Below are positions 14,168 to 16,085 of a stretch of DNA of 16,085 bases, piece after piece (the first letter of the stretch is position 1; the number at the start of each line of letters is the position of its first letter). The stretch comes from an uncultured Veillonella sp. (GTDB lineage Bacteria > Bacillota > Negativicutes > Veillonellales > Veillonellaceae), in contig CAKPXR010000032.1 of assembly GCA_934202215.1 (NCBI GenBank), positions 1-16,085 on the forward strand, written 5' to 3'. Made by a program: the position numbers and the translations under genes. The notes beneath the pieces are model-generated. The model was given only the letters and a program-made list of their open reading frames with translations, ran no database searches and had not been told where the DNA came from.

Positions 14168-14953
14168 CTACATGAATCGTTTCAGATATACGCCGATACG
14201 CCCTTTACGAGATGTACCTGTAATGGCTTCTACCTTCATTCGGCCACGACCACGCATAGAGATAACATCCCCTTCTTTAACCTCTTGGGATGCACCCTTA
14301 GCGGGTTGCCAGTTTACTTGCAATAATCCTGCATTAATAGCGCTCACTAATTTGGTGCGAGATACACTAAAACCAGAACTTGCTACCGCATCTAGTCGCA
14401 ACGAAGCAACAGTAGTGCGGACTTCTTTAATTTTTTCTTCTTTTGGTGCAATATCCGACAGCTCAATAGCCTCTACAGATACGGAAACCATAGCAATTTT
14501 TGTAAAGTTTTGAATTACAAAATCTGCTACACTTTCATCCACCAAAATTTGAGCGCCCCCTTGTTGAACGATAACGTCCCCAAATTTGGAGCGATCGATG
14601 CCAAGGCCCATCAAGGAACCTAGTACATCACGATGAGTTAGTAAACGGAACCGTGGGTCCCAGTTCACTTTAAGGGCACGAATGCCCATGTCCACAGTAC
14701 CATTAAAGTCACTGTCTACAAAGGCGATGCGAATACGTTCCGCCCCTTCATAGCCACCGTCTGTTTTAACGATAAGCTGTGGGTAGTTAGCCTTGATTGC
14801 ATCTGCAATAACAAGGCCTGCAGGGCTTGTAAAGTCTGCCACGCGGTACGGGCGACCTTTTACAACCTGCTCAGCCAAGTCAAGCATACGGCGAGCCTCC
14901 TCACCACTGCCACTGGCTTCAAAATATCGTATTAATTTACTAGTATCTGCCAA
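14168..14953 (-). CDS. ylmH: YlmH-type S4-domain RNA-binding protein
   Basis: YlmH is a cytosolic protein of about 260 residues encoded in the division cluster downstream of sepF in Firmicutes; in Bacillus it has been tied to ribosome-associated quality control. The N-terminal region carries the conserved FTSPAGLVIADAI near residue 40, LTHRDVLGSLMGLGIDRSKF at 105-124 and GDVIVQQGGAQILVD at 125-139. The C-terminal S4 domain (about 185-245) shows RLDAVASSGFSVSRTKLV, INAGLLQVNWQPA and EGDVISMRGRGRMKV, then GRIGVYLKRFM at the end. The start is a TTG at 14953, with GGGGAAA about seven bases upstream and the proC stop only two bases away, so the genes are coupled. A terminator follows the stop by 8 bp. 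Family identity is good; the cellular role is taken from relatives. Confidence 0.93.
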   Translation of the reverse strand: MADTSKLIRYFEASGSGEEARRMLDLAEQVVKGRPYRVADFTSPAGLVIADAIKANYPQLIVKTDGGYEGAERIRIAFVDSDFNGTVDMGIRALKVNWDPRFRLLTHRDVLGSLMGLGIDRSKFGDVIVQQGGAQILVDESVADFVIQNFTKIAMVSVSVEAIELSDIAPKEEKIKEVRTTVASLRLDAVASSGFSVSRTKLVSAINAGLLQVNWQPAKGASQEVKEGDVISMRGRGRMKVEAITGTSRKGRIGVYLKRFM

Positions 14954-14955
14954 AA

Positions 14956-15750
14956 TTATTTCCCCAATTCATTCGACCGAGCAAGGCATGCTACTACGCC
15001 ATCTTGGAGAGCACTGCGAAGTCCACCTTTTTCCATGGCACCAATACCAGCGATGGTCGTGCCACCTGGACTTGTTACTTGATCTCTTAGCACTGCTGGA
15101 TGATTACCGCTTTCAAGAGCCATCTTACCAGCACCATACATCGTTTGAGCCGCAGCCTTGATTGCCAACCGACGTGGCAAGCCAATACGAACGCCCGCAT
15201 CAGCTAAGGCATCAAGGATGACGAACATATAGCCAGGTCCTGCACCAGATAGTGCACCTAACCGATCCAAATCGGCTTCGCTCACCACCGCTACTTCACC
15301 AACGGCCTCAAATAAGGCTTGTACATCGCGACCAAGGTCTGTATTCACATCATCCCCAGCAAGAGCAGTCATACCAGCACCGATAGAAGCCGGTGTATTT
15401 GGCATGGCTCTAAACCAGTTTGCTTGTGGAATCGCTGTATCAAGGGTATCTAAGGTAATCCCTGCTGCAACGGAGATCATAATAGTCCCATAAGGTACTT
15501 CTTTTAAATCCCCTAGTACAGATGGTAACACTTGTGGTTTTACAGCCAACAGAATAGTATTGTACTCATGTACATTAGGCATAGTCGTAAACCCTACTAC
15601 ACCAAGCTCCTCTGTAAGAGCCCTACATTGTTCTTCGCGACGCACTAGAATATGAGTGTCGCTTGCTTTCAATACGCCATGCTGTAACGCACCGCGCAAT
15701 AAAGCACCACCCATTGATCCAACGCCGATACATAAGGTTTTACCTAACAT
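14956..15750 (-). CDS. proC: Pyrroline-5-carboxylate reductase
   Basis: ProC performs the last step of proline synthesis, reducing 1-pyrroline-5-carboxylate with NAD(P)H. From the ATG at 15750 it has 264 residues, typical for the family. The N-terminal Rossmann motif is CIGVGSMGGALLRGAL at residues 7-22. NTPASIGAGMTALAGD lies in the middle, and SGAGPGYMFVILDALADAGV begins the dimerisation domain. The signature RDQVTSPGGTTIAGIGAME is close to the end. An in-frame ATG at 15765 would add MVVTT, but the bases there, GGTGGTGA, form a ribosome binding site for the inner ATG, so I prefer 15750. The gene sits between sepF and ylmH, with 26 bp to sepF and two to ylmH, an arrangement seen in other Firmicutes. 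Identity is secure. Confidence 0.96.
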   Translation of the reverse strand: MLGKTLCIGVGSMGGALLRGALQHGVLKASDTHILVRREEQCRALTEELGVVGFTTMPNVHEYNTILLAVKPQVLPSVLGDLKEVPYGTIMISVAAGITLDTLDTAIPQANWFRAMPNTPASIGAGMTALAGDDVNTDLGRDVQALFEAVGEVAVVSEADLDRLGALSGAGPGYMFVILDALADAGVRIGLPRRLAIKAAAQTMYGAGKMALESGNHPAVLRDQVTSPGGTTIAGIGAMEKGGLRSALQDGVVACLARSNELGK

Positions 15751-15776
15751 CGTTGTCACCACCATTTATAGAGAAA

Positions 15777-16085
15777 TTATTTATTTTCCCAAGCGTATTC
15801 GTTTTGCTCAGTTTTGTTACTTTCATTATCAGAATAATCAATAGAAATGTTTACAGGTACGCACATGAAAATGTCCTTACCTACTTTTTCCAATTTGCCA
15901 TCCAATGCAAAAGTCGCACCAGATACGAAATCCACAATACGTGCTGCTTCATGAGGATCTGTATTTTCAAAGTTGATCAATACAGGGCGCATGTCGCGTA
16001 ATTGATGAGTAATATTTTCAGAATCTTCAAATACTTTTGGTTCAATTACAACTACTTTCATAGCTGTTGGACGTTGTGTCATCGT
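15777..16085 (-). CDS. sepF: Cell division protein SepF (5' end outside window)
   Basis: SepF polymerises at the division septum and tethers FtsZ to the membrane. About 102 codons are present, covering the conserved C-terminal domain: VVVIEPKVFEDSENITHQLR, then RPVLINFENTDPHEAARIVD, then FVSGATFALDGKLEKVGKDI and FMCVPVNISID. A short acidic tail, DNESNKTEQNEYAWENK, follows. Full-length relatives have about 130-160 residues with an N-terminal membrane-binding amphipathic helix, which is missing here. The frame is still open at the right edge, so the ATG at 16082 is probably internal and the real start lies outside. The gene precedes proC by 26 bp without a terminator. Identity is good, based on the FVSG and FMCVP core. 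Confidence 0.92.
   Translation of the reverse strand, partial: TMTQRPTAMKVVVIEPKVFEDSENITHQLRDMRPVLINFENTDPHEAARIVDFVSGATFALDGKLEKVGKDIFMCVPVNISIDYSDNESNKTEQNEYAWENK

Noticed and set aside
14793..15161. Plus-strand open frame of 122 codons over ylmH and proC
   Set aside because: It crosses the boundary of two well-identified minus-strand genes and has no domain or start signal of its own.

Overview
The window looks like chromosome from a low-to-mid GC member of the Firmicutes, most probably a Negativicute of the Veillonella type. This is inferred from remembered protein style, the gene order sepF-proC-ylmH followed by a hemA-hemC-cobA/hemD-hemB-hemL run, and strong AGGAGG-type ribosome binding sites; no database search was possible. 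Every convincing gene lies on the minus strand, so the window reads from high to low coordinates.

Right block (about 14160-16085): the 3' part of sepF (cell division), proC (last step of proline synthesis) and ylmH (S4-domain RNA-binding protein) are tightly packed and end at a strong hairpin terminator (about 14129-14160).

Tetrapyrrole block (about 6850-14110): a precorrin-2 dehydrogenase-like gene, hemA, hemC, a cobA-hemD fusion, hemB and hemL follow with overlaps or short gaps. Together they encode the C5 route from glutamyl-tRNA to uroporphyrinogen III, its methylation to precorrin-2 and oxidation to sirohydrochlorin. That points to siroheme and corrinoid synthesis rather than only heme. 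A small XRE-family regulator follows hemL with no terminator between them, and a long hairpin (about 6674-6742) ends the block. A promoter-like sequence for the block overlaps the ylmH terminator hairpin.

Accessory island (about 2670-6670): an AT-rich stretch bounded by two minus-strand terminators. It holds five small genes of unknown function (250, 139-145, 82, 254 and 149 residues), three of them predicted membrane proteins. Between them are decayed coding fragments, a well-placed 26-codon membrane-peptide ORF and a pair of 26-bp direct repeats. The pattern of small unrelated genes, some directly behind truncated C-terminal-looking fragments, resembles an array of orphan immunity genes from polymorphic toxin loci. 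That is an inference; no toxin domain was recognised.

Left block (1-2543): a YgjP-like zinc metallopeptidase gene is followed by the 5' half of dnaE (DNA polymerase III alpha subunit), which runs off the left edge. The dnaE ribosome binding site overlaps the metallopeptidase stop codon.
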